Assembly (NCBI GenBank): GCA_029298735.1
Contig: JANSLP010000177.1
Location: 1 to 64,000 of the forward strand
Length of the DNA: 64,000 nucleotides
Source of the DNA: Ophiostoma sp. CBS 140.51
Lineage: Eukaryota > Ascomycota > Sordariomycetes > Ophiostomatales > Ophiostomataceae
Direction: 5' to 3'
Each line of letters starts with the position of its first letter. Positions within the stretch are counted from its first letter, which is position 1. This document shows, piece after piece, positions 45,201-57,090 of the stretch. The notes below the pieces were generated by a model. It saw only the letters and a program-made list of their open reading frames with translations, was not told the origin of the DNA and searched no databases. Made by a program: the position numbers and the translations under genes.

Positions 45201-48200
45201 TCTACGAATCAGTTTCTTGGACTACTCAGTATGTTGCACTCCATTTATACCCTGCACAAATATATGCCTTTTCCCAAAATATGTCGATCGAATGCAATGT
45301 CTCATACTATACATGCATACGGGGGAAATACGTACACATATGCATCGAGTCTCTTCCAAGCACAGCAATATCCTTGTTTTACGGCCAAGGCCGCCCCCAA
45401 ATGATCCTCCGAACGTGGAACGGTGGTTCTGTAACAGCGTCTCGTTGCTACTACGCCAAGGACTAGCCGTTTTCAGATCTATCTTCAAAGGGGAGCAGTT
45501 GATCTCACATTATGCGGCATCTCTGACATATATTGTAGTATTCTCCAATCTGTTGACCTCTTGGGTCTCGCTACATGAGCTGCACTATGTGTTGATATTA
45601 GAATTCACACATTTGTACTGCTCTTTGGGTAGGTGGGGGAAAGGGACGGTAGGCTATCCGGCTCCCGGCCTAGCATCAATGGGCTCTTCATAATAAAGAC
45701 TTCATAAAAGGAGATATGTATCAATATTTGATCTTTTTTTAGAGCAAGAAAACTGTAAGCAGCTACTAGGTCGGAACTTCATGTTAAAAAAAGTACATTT
45801 TTGTCATCACGAGTTATGACCAATTGTCATGAGCGAGCGATATCCTTTCCCTTTCATTTTTCAAATGAAACATGAAATACATGGGAAGACCGTGATCTAT
45901 GGTATTGTGAGACTAGTATAAGTAGCCCCCCACGAAGCCCTGTATCTTTCAGTTTAATATCTAATTGAATGAAACAGATGGATATGATATGCAAAGAAGG
46001 AAGGGGAAAAGAAAACAGTATAAGGGAATAATGGGACGTACCTTAAGAGATGGTCTTAATAGACTGCCCCCAGAGCCCAAGCACAGCCTGATATTAAATC
46101 AATGACGACAAATCTATATTTCCTTAAGAATGATGCACGCGATACCTCTCGCCGGGTGTCCCCAAACATGCTCCGATTTTATCAACCTGGGGGGTTGAGG
46201 CCTTGGGGGTTGACAGTGTCTTCTCATTTTGGCAGCAATTTGCGCCCTCTGTTGGCGAGCATACAAATAATCAACAAGCGCATATTTTATGAAATCTCAT
46301 GACCAGAAACTACTAGTTTGTGACCCAAAATACTCTCGTGAGGACAAAAAGAAATCCTTTGGGGTCTATTCAGAGAGACTTTGCTCGCTAGACAATCAAG
46401 GGAGAGCGGCTCGGCGCTTTTACATGAACTAGCAACTGTTGGACGTTTAGGCGAGACGACCAGGTCAGGCCAAGAGGGATAAATGATAGTCTTCTCATAT
46501 AATCACTGTTGCAAACAAGGGCCTGGAATCAAAACTTTACCCATCTGTTGTGGAGAAAGGTTGGTCGTGAACTGAGATTGCACCGAGCCCGGACGCTACG
46601 CAGTGCGGTCGTTGACCGTTGGACATTGATGTTGACGGCCCGCTGACAAGCTTGCACAAGCCCGCAAATTGTGGCTTTTCTAGTCTTAGTGCCCGTTGCC
46701 GGCCGCGCTGTTGCGCCGTGGTTGACACGCTACAGGGACATTAAGTGCCAACATCTAACACGCCATTGGCCGCCCTGCGCACAGGTCGTGGCAAAAGAGA
46801 GGGACGAGGGAGACTTGGGTTTTAGGTGTGAGTTGAAAAAGAAAAGGGGCTTGGCCGCAGAGCACAAGCGGGTATTTCCACGTGGAGAGCCCGTTTTGCT
46901 CGTTTCTTTTTGGATCCTCTTTTGCTTCCCTCAGGTTTCTCAGCTTTCCCTTACCTGGAAGATGAAACAATAGGCTCAAAAGGAGACTTCGGGATGGGGC
47001 TGAGGCGGCTGCATGCTGACCTCTTTTTTTGGGGCATGTTTTGCGACAAGCCGTAGTCAGTTTGGTCTGTGTGGAACACTCATGATTCAGCTCGGGTCTT
47101 GCCTTTTGGGGGGGGGGGACTCTGACTGACACTTGACAGTTGACGCCAGCCGCTGAGAAACAAACTTTGGCCGATGTGAGGGTGGGAAGGAAAGGGAGAG
47201 AGAGACGGGAGAAGTCCGCGAGGAGAAACAACCAACAGAGCCTCCATTTCTCCATTCTCCCTCGAGAAAAGCTGGGGGGGAGGGGGGGAGGTGAGAAGAG
47301 GAGACAGCAGCACAAAAGATGTGCAGAAAACATCGAAAACATCTCACACACAAGAACAAAGTCTGCCTAGACATCTGCGAGCTGGGTTTGGGCCGCAGTC
47401 AGAGATATCCAATCGCAGATGCAGCCATCGCACCACACCTGCAGAGGGAGGCAGGCGTTGGATCGTCCAATTGGCGATGGAACGCTTGAGTGTTCTAAAG
47501 GCCCATTGGTTGTATTATTCGTACGGAGAATCCGCCCTCCTACCTCCGCTTCGGTTCTGTCGCACGCTGTATCGTCATGCGGCTGTCTATTTCTCACAGA
47601 GAAGAAAAAGCACCGTCTGACATCGTAAAGGTCAAGACACAATCAGTGCCGGCGGAGAGGGAATGGGGAATGGCGTCGTTGCAACTGGTCCCCTAATACG
47701 ACCTGATGCGCGCTCTTTACCGACTTTTTGCAGTTTACGTCTAGCCCGGTGCACGGTCATGTTGGTGACGACCCCATCGTCCATTGCTTCCGTTTGGGAG
47801 AGTTGCCATGCTGTTGGAAGAGAAGGTGTGATGCGCTCGAGGCGACAGGTGTGTGTCACCTTCTTTGTTTAAGAAGACGTTTTGAGAAGCCTCCGTTTGT
47901 CAAATCGCAACGTCGCGAGCAAAATGAAGCAAGGGGAGTGTTGCTGTGTTTGAACACGGTTCTCGGCCTTCGCCGTCCGGATTTTTTCTTTTGAATTCCT
48001 TGTTAGTTGTATCTTGTTAGGATTTATTTAATCAAGATCACCGCCGTGTCCTCTCGTTCTTTCCCTGCTTTTCTGCGCTGGCTAGGCGTCCTTCCTCGCA
48101 CTTGCCTCCCGTATGCGTCGTATTTCTACCTGCAACCGACACAATTTAATACAGCTTTTCATTATCCTCATTTTCATCCTCCCCGCTCCTTTCCTCCCAG

Positions 48201-49668
48201 GGCCTCACCCCCCGGTCTTCCTGCCTAATTTGGGACAGCCCTATGAAAAACACAACGGGTCCCTTGTTCCTTCCAGCCCCTCTCCAACCGGTCGGCACCT
48301 TCCTTTTTTGCTACTTGTGTGCCGCATCGCAGAATTGCACTGACGGTCAACAAAGGTCGACCCAGAGCCGCAAACTCGGTATCCTGGGCAGGTGCGACTC
48401 GAGATCGAGCTGAACGAAGAAAGAACGACACAACGACATAACGACAGGGGAATCCGAACAACGACGAAAACGGATTTGGAAAGGAAAGAGCACACAAGAT
48501 CAGGAAAATAAGAAGGAACGGAAAGGGTGCGTTCTTTCCTCAGCCACCATCGCTGGTGGCACATCCTTCTTTCCTTGACACCCTCCTTGTTGCTGACGGT
48601 CCCTCCTTCCTCCTCCCAAAAAAGCATAAGCACGAGGCAAGGACCTTCGACCCTCCCTCCTTCCTAACCAGCCGCAGTGGCAGTGGAGACAAGGCCAGCC
48701 TTTTCGTGAAGCTTCTTTTTTTTTCGCTTCAGGGGGACTATTCTGACATCTCCCACTATTTTCATCCTTTTCTGCCTTTTCCTGTTGGCTTGTCCCCCAA
48801 AAAGTGCACCGTCCCCGTCCTGTCAGTCAAGTCGAATCCTTCGCGCGTCCCGTTTCATTGCGTGCACGCATCCTCCTGGGTCCATCAACTTATCGGGACG
48901 CTTCTGGGCCATCCAGCCCTTCCTTTCCTTTTCCTTTTCCTTTTCCTTTTCTTCTTCTTTGACGACAATCACATATTTTCGTCTCTCCATGGTTTTTATT
49001 ACTCTCTGTAGTTCTCTCCCACTCCCCCCAAAGTCTCACTGCGCAGCAGCTGCCGATCGTGCATCTGTCGGTAAAAAAAGACGTGGCTTTGCTGCGCCTT
49101 TTCGCGTGCTGTCTCCCACTCTCCCACTTCCCCCCGTCATCTTTCTTGTCTTCTCCCACGCCGCTCTGCCCTATTTCTGTGGGCTGGAAGCTGCTGCGGT
49201 CGGGCTGATCGATCTTCTCGCATTTTGCGGCTCTTCCGTTGCTCTTCCCACCCTGTCTATTTTGTCTTTTCTGGGCCCCTCAGTCCCTTGAGCTTTTCTT
49301 CTTTTGTCATCCGGTCATCTTGGTCATCTTTGACTCCTTATTATTTTTCTTCTCTTCTTCTGCTACTTCAACTGTTTCTCGGCCTCGATTTTCCTTCGTC
49401 GTGTTTGTCGCATTCGTCGCATTCGTTTCATTTTCGCCTCCTCGATCTCACTCCCCGTGTGTCTTATATCTCGGGGCACGGCTCTTCAACGCTTCAGACG
49501 TTACTGGCAACAACAACGACGACTTTTCTTTTGTTCAACGGCATCGCAAACTCCTATGCTTCCTCCTAATCGACGATAAGGGGAAGCTCCCTTTTAAGCA
49601 ACCAAGCTTCGACTCATGATAAATAAACAACTAATCTCACCTCGTCCCTGACCTAATCACACACAGCC
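42275..49668. other. 7.4 kb gene-free divergent interval
   Basis: The largest gap in the window, between a Zn2Cys6 regulator (-) and a surface-protein gene (+). Three zones can be seen. From 42275 to about 43990 the plus strand is purine-rich, so a minus-strand transcript would have a C/T-rich leader. From about 44380 to 46480 composition is mixed to AT-rich with no open frame of note and an 8-base inverted repeat at 45852-45870. From about 47990 to 49660 the plus strand is strongly C/T-rich, the leader of the surface-protein gene, with a TTTTCC repeat near 48918-48951. A run of 11 G lies at about 47108-47118 and a second G-rich cluster at 47273-47289. Open frames here are composition artefacts. 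Confidence 0.5.
48918..48951. repeat. TTTTCC tandem repeat
   Basis: About five copies of a TTTTCC unit in tandem inside the pyrimidine-rich leader upstream of the surface-protein gene. Likely a length-variable microsatellite. Confidence 0.8.
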
Positions 49669-51761
49669 ATGTCAACAACACGATATTCATGGCCGGCATG
49701 GCTTGGCCTACTACTTGCCTCCAGCCTCGTGCCGACAGCATCTGCATCCGATATTGTTGAGAAGAAATGGGGCGCCGAGGTTGTGCGTCGGGTCGAGAAG
49801 GTCCTCGTCACGACCGAGACACAGATGCTCTTACGACGAGCCACCGCGAGCTCGACCTGCCCGACAAATTACTCACTATGCCCAACATCCATGAGTGGTG
49901 GATGTTGTCCAACAAATTTCGACTGTGAGGTCAGCTCGTGTGTACAGACAACACTCGCGACAACAGCATCTGCATGCGGCCTCGTAGGGTACATGAACTG
50001 CGGTATTGAAGCCGCTGGAGGTTGCTGCCCATCCGGTATGTTGACTTACATACTAAACTAGTATTTACGATGACCGTAATACTGACTTTATCCCCAGGCT
50101 ACATTTGCGGCGTCAACGACTGCACGGCACCGGCCGGCGTCTCTAACACACAACAATGTCCTACGGGCTACTACCTCTGCCCGGCTTCATACAACTATGG
50201 CTGTTGCCAAACGACCATGGGCTGCGCACTGAACGCTTGCTATGCGACGACCCCGACGACTTTTGTTTTGACAGCCACTTTCACAACAGCAACCGACGCA
50301 AACGGCAAGGCAGAGGTCACCACTGTCACTTCGACCACGGTCTCAAGCCCAACCGCCCCGAGCGGTCTCCCCATCGACACCAGCGTCTTCCTCCCCAAAT
50401 TTATCCCTACAACACAGGCCAAGGCTTCGGAAGTGGCCGTTGTCAACAACTCGACAACAACTGCGACCTCTTCATCCGGTCTCACAAATGCCCAAATCGG
50501 TGGCTTGGTCGGCGGCCTCGTTGGCCTTCTGATCATCGTCCTCGTGGCGGCTTTCTTTATCATCCGGAGCCTTCGCAAGACTACCAAGGTCGTGAAGAAA
50601 GCAGAGCGAAGCAGCGGCACGAGCTCAGGGGGAAGACGCAGTGGGCGCGGCGGCCCTAATAACCCGAGCGGTGTCATTGGTGCTGGTGGTGTTAGTGGCA
50701 GTGGCGAGAGCGGCACACGAAACTCGAAACAGAGAATGGCCGCTCACCTGCCTACGCCGTCCGAGGTCAACCAAATGGAAATCGACGAGCTGCTGGAGAA
50801 CGAAACAGCCATGACACAGATTGAGGGCGGCGGCCTGAACTCGTCTGTCAGTCGAACACGTGGTGCTCACATGAGCAACCTGACCGGCACGACATCACCA
50901 ATGCCAGACCAGTCAAGTTTCCCAAAAGCTAGCCTGGACTATTCGTCACCAAGTGCCGGCATCGAAGGCGGTGGTGCGGTGACGGGCTATTTCGATATCC
51001 CGGCTCGTATCCAGAACCGGCCCGGTCGGTACTCGATGAGCACAGACCCGCGTACAAGCATTGACTCTCAGGGTCAAGAACCACCAGCATTGATCTGGAA
51101 CCACCAGCAACAACAGTACCAGCGCGCACGGGTCATCAGCGATGCCAGCGAGCGCTCGGATAATGTCCCTGTCGGCTCGTCATTGCAACCGGCCGAGCTT
51201 GGTGTTGAAGGCGGTTTCATTCCGGAGCTGCCCGGCGTCTTGCAGTCACCCGAAGAGGATGTAGGTGATATGACGCAGTACCAGCACCAGGGCCAAATAC
51301 CCCAGAGACCACGTCCCTTTAGCAACATCAGCGCCCTGAGCGGTATGAGCAACTTCGTCGCCGGCTCGCAGATGCAACAGCCGCAGCAACAATATCACCA
51401 ACAGCAGTACCAGCAACAGCAACAGCCGCTCATGGGCCACTCGCGCAATTGGAGCGACGACAGCAACAACGGTACACCGGACCACTCCCCTGGGCACACA
51501 CCCGCCCACTCACCGGGCCAGACACCGAGCCACAGCCGTGACCGGAGCAACATCTACCAACAAGTGCATCACCCGCAGCCATACCAACCACAGCAGCCGC
51601 AGCCGTTCCAGCCACACCAGCAGCAGGCAACTAAGCTGGATGTCGTCTCGGAAGCAGCTGAGCACATGCACGGCCATTATGGCCCGACCAATGCCGTCGC
51701 CGGTCAGACGCGTGCCGCAGCTGATGTCGAGATTGACATCAGCTCGCCGGTGGCTCCGTAA
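49669..51761 (+). CDS. Cell-surface protein with three six-cysteine modules and one membrane span
   Basis: Two exons, 49669-50035 and 50098-51761, join in phase to give 676 residues. A signal peptide (WPAWLGLLLASSLVPTASA, about 8-26) is followed by three tandem modules at about 64-91, 103-131 and 143-170. Each has the spacing C-x6/7-C-x7-CC-x5-C-x4-C, with module cores SGGCCPTNFDC, AGGCCPSGYIC and NYGCCQTTMGC. A Ser/Thr-rich stalk follows, then a membrane span near 256-278 (GGLVGGLVGLLIIVLVAAFF) with a basic stop-transfer RSLRKTTKVVKK. The roughly 390-residue cytoplasmic tail is Gln/Pro/Ser-rich with repeated HSPGHTPAHSPGQTP units. The layout is that of a wall-anchored sensor or receptor-like protein, but no kinase or known signalling domain is visible. 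Function is unknown. Confidence 0.8.
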
Positions 51762-52112
51762 AATGTTCTCTCTCTTACATCTTCTTTGTGTCATTTTTTT
51801 TGGTTATTTACTATCATTTTGATTTACTTGCGTTGTTGGCCACGTACCCCAAAACGAGCATGCCATGGCTTTAGGATACAATTTTGCATTTAGCGAGGCG
51901 TTTTTATAGGTTAGGAGGGATCTAGCAATGCCGCAGCATGCTCGCACATATTTTGTCACTTTGCTGTGTTTTGCTATTTATCTAAATTTAAAGTCATTGG
52001 AACTATTTCATTTCCTCTCATTCGCTCTAGTATAGTCTTGGTCCGTCTTTGTCGTCTCAAAAGTCATATCGTACAGTCATCCATCATTATTGAGAGTTTG
52101 TCCCCGGGGTGT
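51762..52112. other. Convergent 3' gap
   Basis: About 350 T-rich bases between convergent genes; 3' untranslated regions of both. No gene seen. Confidence 0.5.
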
Positions 52113-52915
52113 CTAGACACGACCAGGGAACGCCGTTCCCTGACCGTTGGCACCCAGAGCCGAGTGGGCCGAGTGCGGGTTGGTGCCGGGGAAGTTGTTG
52201 TGCTCCTCGGCAATCATCGTGGTCGGGTCCATGGCGGCAGCGGTGGCACCGGTCATGCCAGTACCGCCCATACCACCACCAACGCCAGCACCATCCACGG
52301 CACCGCCCGTCATACCATTGTTCATGACGCCCGGGATGGGACCGCCGCGGTTGTGGTGCATACCGTGGCCGTTGAGGCCGTCGTGGTTGTTGTTATGCAT
52401 GTGCTTGCCAGCAGCCACGCCAGCGGCGCCACCTGCTGCCGCACCGAGACCGGCACCGGCCATACCGTGGTGGTTGTTGCTGTGGCTGTTGTTGTGGACG
52501 CCGTTGTGGCTGAGACCGTGGTTGTGGCTCATGTTGCTGTCCATCATAGTGTTGTCCATGTGGTGAGCACCAGTGGTGCGCGGGACATTGTCGTAGTTGT
52601 CTTCGTAAAAGTTTTGAGCACCGTTGTTGTTGGTGGCGTTCTTGTTGTCGTGGTTTCCTGTGCCAGGAAGATGGTGGTGCTTATTGCCGCCGACATTGTT
52701 GACATTGTCATTGTGCCGCATATCCGGATGCATAGGGTTGTTGGTAGTGCGGACAGAGGGGTCCTGTGTGTTGAATGTCTGCTCGCCGGCCATCTGGGCC
52801 GAGTCGGCGTGCGAGGTGTCCTCGTGGTTCTTGTTGTGGTGGTGGAAGAGGCCCCTGTGTGTGTTAGCTAGGTGAGAATATATTGTAGAAAGGGCATAAA
52901 ATTTTCGGCTTACAT
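52113..52915 (-). CDS. His/Asn/Gly-rich hydrophilic protein, start codon split by an intron
   Basis: A protein of 247 residues in two exons. The first coding exon contributes only the A and T of the start codon (52915-52914); the intron is 52913-52855 (GTAAGC donor, CACACAG acceptor), and exon 2 (52854-52113) supplies the G. The joined start reads MGLFHHHNKNHEDTSHADSA. The protein is very rich in His, Asn, Gly and Met. Near the middle is a small Ala/Gly segment, GAGLGAAAGGAAGVAAG, which resembles a glycine zipper. It has no signal peptide and no recognised domain. Small hydrophilic His/Asn/Gly-rich proteins of this kind are common in filamentous fungi and often stress-related, but that is inference here. 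The alternative start is the internal Met at 52793. Confidence 0.7.
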
Positions 52916-55297
52916 TTCGTAAGATGTTTTGTGTTTGATTAGAGAATGATTGTTGTCGATAGTTGAAAAGGCCAGGAAGTCGTTGTTGAAGATTGCAGAT
53001 GTGATTGAAGATGCTGATAATCTGAATGAGAATCGGAAAATGAAAGTCCAGATCAGATTCTTATATCTATTTTCCTACGGAAAGGGTGGAAGCATACAAA
53101 GCACGCATCAAAGTTGCTACAACTTCAGATGGATTGATTAGTCTGACGTAGTGAGCACGGCTGGGCCGCATGCCACCTGTTTTGAGAAAGATGCTTATGA
53201 CGATGTTTTTGCTGCTACAGCTACATTTTGCCAAAATTGGCATTGCGGATCTGGGGGCAAACAAAGGCGGCCGGGGAGGGAGCGCCATGTATGCTACAAA
53301 GGGCCAGAGGCTCGAGAGGGCATGGCAAAAGTACATCCACTCAAGGTACAATCGCAAATCTTGTAAAACCTTATTAAAATAGAGGCGAAATCACGATGCA
53401 GTGGAGTACCAAGGCTGGGCGGCAGGGCTCTGGGGTAGATAAGAGACAAGTACTTGGTGTACTTTGGCCAGACAGCATTGGCAACGACGTAAAGAGGCAA
53501 AACGATCGAGAGGGAGCCTGGAAACCTGCACCAACAACGCCGTAACAAGTCATTAAGAATATATTGGAAGCGACGAAATCGGACGTCGGACGTCGCACCG
53601 GCAGGGTTCCAGACAACAGATCGACATGGGAAAAGTCTGGGGAGCACCCGATTTGACTGGATTTGGATGACCTCACTAGGGTTGGTTTTCTTGTGCACCT
53701 AAAACGAGGGGAAGAATATATTAAATTCCAATTCGCTGCATCCGATCGCGAAATGACGTCGTTTTGCTAAAAAAAAAAGAGGGCGAGGGGTAACAACACA
53801 ACCACCACGACCACCACAACCAAAATAGTAAAAGGAAGAGAGCAGGTTAGTCTAGGGTTCGTCTGTTGGTCCGAACAACTTGATTTCATCGGATTTTTTT
53901 GCTCATTGCATTTATTCGACCATGATGTAGCTTAAAGCTGAATCGTCATAACATAGAACAACTTGCAGCTCATATGAAATAAAGGGATGGCACTCACAGG
54001 AAAACTAATAGGATGGAAGGGTTGAGAGAAGCTTAAAAAATGAGTTACCAAGTACGAATTTGAATTCGAACTTTTCTCCTTTCGTCATTCTTCATGGCAA
54101 AAGCAAAGAGCGACACTGACGATCCCCACGTGGGTTGGGGCTGCAGTACTGCACCAGGTTCGCAATGTGGCCCCTTTTCGTCCATTCGTTCTTGCCTTCT
54201 TTACACTTAAGAAGCTGCCTCAACTACGTACGCTAAACACGGCAAGAAGAGGCCGTGAGATTTAAGGTGTAAAAAAAGAAAGCAGGAAGTCAAAACAGAA
54301 AGGGAAAGAGCTACCGTATTTACAACCACCCACGTGCCTGACTTGCAGCAGAAGCGTAGCAGGAGCTCGGTGACAAAAAGCGTAGTCTGAAGCTTCCTCT
54401 GAAAAGTCTTGGCACCACGATATAAGTCAAGGCTTGCAGTCCGTCGTATTTGAGCCGCAAATACCAGTCTACCTTATTCTCTCCCTTCACAGCACACTCA
54501 CAAAATATTTGCGGAAGATAGGAGGCTCTACTAACACCTGCGTATGGCATTAAATGTAAATAACAACAAGACTCCATAGCTCCCAAAACATAACATCGAC
54601 AAATCTCCCTTTTTCGATGTTGTAAGAAGCCACCATTGACAATGCTCAAACCTTCTGGACGTTCATCTTCTATCCTTAGAAGAGACGTGAAAAAAGTCAA
54701 GAACCAACCTATCACGGGTGTGGCGTACTGTTGCCTCTGGAGTACAGGAAGGCCCACACGACTCAATACTTGTTTAACTCCATCTCCTTTCGGGCCATGG
54801 GATTTTCAGGAGAGTTCACGATAACTGACTACCTCGAGGTGGTATTCCCGAATGGTCTCCCCATCCATCAAAAAATCAAACTATTGCTTGTAGATGCATG
54901 TTGTAGACATGGGATGCTGATTCATCTTCACTTGACACCCCTGTCTAGATACTCACATTCATGCTCGTGGGATGCATAAGGTGGACAGAGACCTTCTTTC
55001 TCATGGGGTCTAGACTGTGCCTAAACCTATTTGTTCTAGAGTGTATGCAGTTTCTCAATAGTCTATGGTATTGTAGCTGTATTGCCAGGTCAAGACTCGA
55101 ATTCCGGCCCAATATCGACTACTTGAAGGGCCCGAGTGCAGCTGGACCCAGGCCTGGACTTCTTTCCGCCGGTGTCCCATCGTGGACTACCGTCTTTTCC
55201 GGGAGTAAAGGCACAAGCATATATATTTACTCCGTGTGGTAGTCCCGCGCATCATTGGAAATATTTGAGCTGTAATCTACTTCTACCGACCACCGCC
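52916..55297. other. Intergenic, 2.4 kb, no gene seen
   Basis: Upstream DNA of two divergent genes. From about 53700 to 54300 the sequence is AT-rich with a run of ten A at about 53770. Open frames at 53294-53698 and 54320-54766 (minus) have no domain, no supporting splice sites and no likely conserved sequence, so I do not call them. Confidence 0.45.
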
Positions 55298-55831
55298 ATG
55301 AAAGCCACCGCCGCCCTCCTCTCCTTTGCCTCCGTGGCCCTCGCTGCGGGCATCAGCAACAATGTTGACAGTATGAACGACAACATCTTTGACAAGCGCA
55401 ACTGCAATGGCAACAACTGCAACCGCGCCATTACGGGAACCCGCGAGGGCCTGGCTGCGTCGACCCTGCGGGAGGCCGACTGCACCAGCTTTCTCCTGAC
55501 GACCGTGACTCCGTTGCCTGTGTAGGCCCTCCTGCTCTTCTTTCCATCGTATCTTCGCTAACCTTGCAGGGTGTCTACTGTCTGGCTGATGGCGAGCAGC
55601 ACGACGCTGGCCACCGTGGCATCGCCGTCCATTTCGACCTCGACCGGCTCGGCTGTGCCTACCGACGCCGTCACTGTCTCACCGAGTGTGCTGCCCAGCT
55701 ATGCGACGGAGTGCTCGTCGCCTGCTGCGTACGCTTCGGCTTGCAGCTGTTGGGGCATTACTGGGGTTGTGACGCTGGCGGCGACGCCGACCTACACGGT
55801 GACGAGCACGTTTACGCCGTGTGCTGTGTAA
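55298..55831 (+). CDS. Small secreted protein, 161 residues
   Basis: Two exons, 55298-55521 and 55570-55831, join in phase across a 48-base intron (donor GTAGGC, acceptor TTGCAG). The N-terminus MKATAALLSFASVALAAG is a clear signal peptide. A dibasic site (Lys-Arg) in FDKRNCNGNNCNRAITGTR could be a Kex2 cleavage site, leaving a mature chain that begins Asn-Cys. The segment NCNRAITGTREG resembles a motif at the start of many secreted fungal proteins (Cys-x-Arg-Ala-x-Thr-Gly-Thr). The second half is Ser/Thr/Val-rich with four closely spaced Cys, ending TPTYTVTSTFTPCAV. Function is unknown; a wall-associated or effector-like role is only a guess. The unusual GTAGGC donor is the weakest point of the model. 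Confidence 0.7.
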
Positions 55832-57090
55832 TTAAGTAGAGGCTGGAATGGCTTAGAAAAATACACGAGAATAGAAAGACACAGAGGCAGGCAAGACTTA
55901 GAGAAAAGATTGGTCTGTTGGTTTAATTACTGAGCAATGGCAAAACACTGCTAGTTTGTTTTGGTAAGTATATGTGTGGTTAAATTAGTTTGTCAACAGA
56001 GGACAAGCAACAACAACACGCAGTAGTAAATGCTTTCTACCCTCCTACATTTAACTCTTTTCAAAATTAATTTGTTGATCGGCGTCGTCTCATCCATCCT
56101 CTTTTCCACCTCCTCTCTCTCCGCATAACTCCCTCTTATCATGATGCAACAACAAATGTTTGAGCCAATGCCAATTAAGACATGCTCGCCACATGACTAC
56201 CAATATTGAGCCAACCCTCTCAACCAACGCCATCGACAACACGGGGCGCACGGTGCCGAGAATCCCTCCCGCAACCCTCCCATCATTCTCGCACCGAGCT
56301 CCCGCCTTTGGGCCCGCCGTGGAACCTACATAGAGGCTCTGCCCTCGATCCGTCGTCATGTCATACCGTCTGTTTTTTGTATTTTGTGGGTTTCTCGGTT
56401 TTTTTGGGCAGGGCAACAGGTCGAGACATGCTTCCCTCTTTTCGGTTTTCTTGTCTTCCTTTCATCCTTAGGCTTCAGGCCTAGAACAAATCGCTTCGCC
56501 TTCCAACTTGATAAAAAAAGTGTGCCGCATGGCTGTGGTTTCAAAAGGTATGATGTGGCAGTGCCAGTGTTGTTGACTGGTATGCCTGCGAATCGAACAG
56601 TTGGTTGTTGTTCGCAATGCCAAAAATGTCCAGGCGGTTGGACAAAAAAAGAGCGAGGTTTCGATAGTCACTCAGTGACGCCAGCCAAGAATCGTTCGAT
56701 CAGTAACAATGCAGAAAATAAAATGCTTTCTTTGCATCGTGTCTTGGCGGGCGTTTGGACAGTGCCCGTGGAATCCGGCCAAGATATTTTGGTCGAGATA
56801 CCTGGGTTGTTGGTGACCAAATAATGTCCACGGCGCAGAAAAATCCACCGTGGTCGTCCACCAACCACCTGTCCTCCGCAACAAGGAACCGCCTCGCACG
56901 ACGTCCTGCCGCCGACTTGTTGCGTGCTGAGACTAGAAAATGGATAAGGGGGGTCTCAAGGAGATACACCAACATCCGGCACAAGCCAGCCTGTTTGTAT
57001 CAACATCAAAAGAGCCAAAAATGTCGCCGAGTAGGGGCGAAATAGTAATAAAAAAGAAATGAGCCTCAAATAGGTTGGATACGACGGATC
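55832..57090. other. Convergent intergenic region, 1.3 kb, no gene seen
   Basis: A gap between the secreted-protein gene and the convergent Pbp1 gene, longer than needed for two 3' untranslated regions. I checked the short frames on both strands (for example 56384-56824 plus and 56090-56416 minus) and found no recognisable domain or signal. Confidence 0.45.

Noticed and set aside
44380..46480. Possible decayed transposon in the gene-free interval
   Set aside because: AT-rich and poor in open frames, but I found no terminal repeats, target duplications or transposase or reverse-transcriptase remnants.
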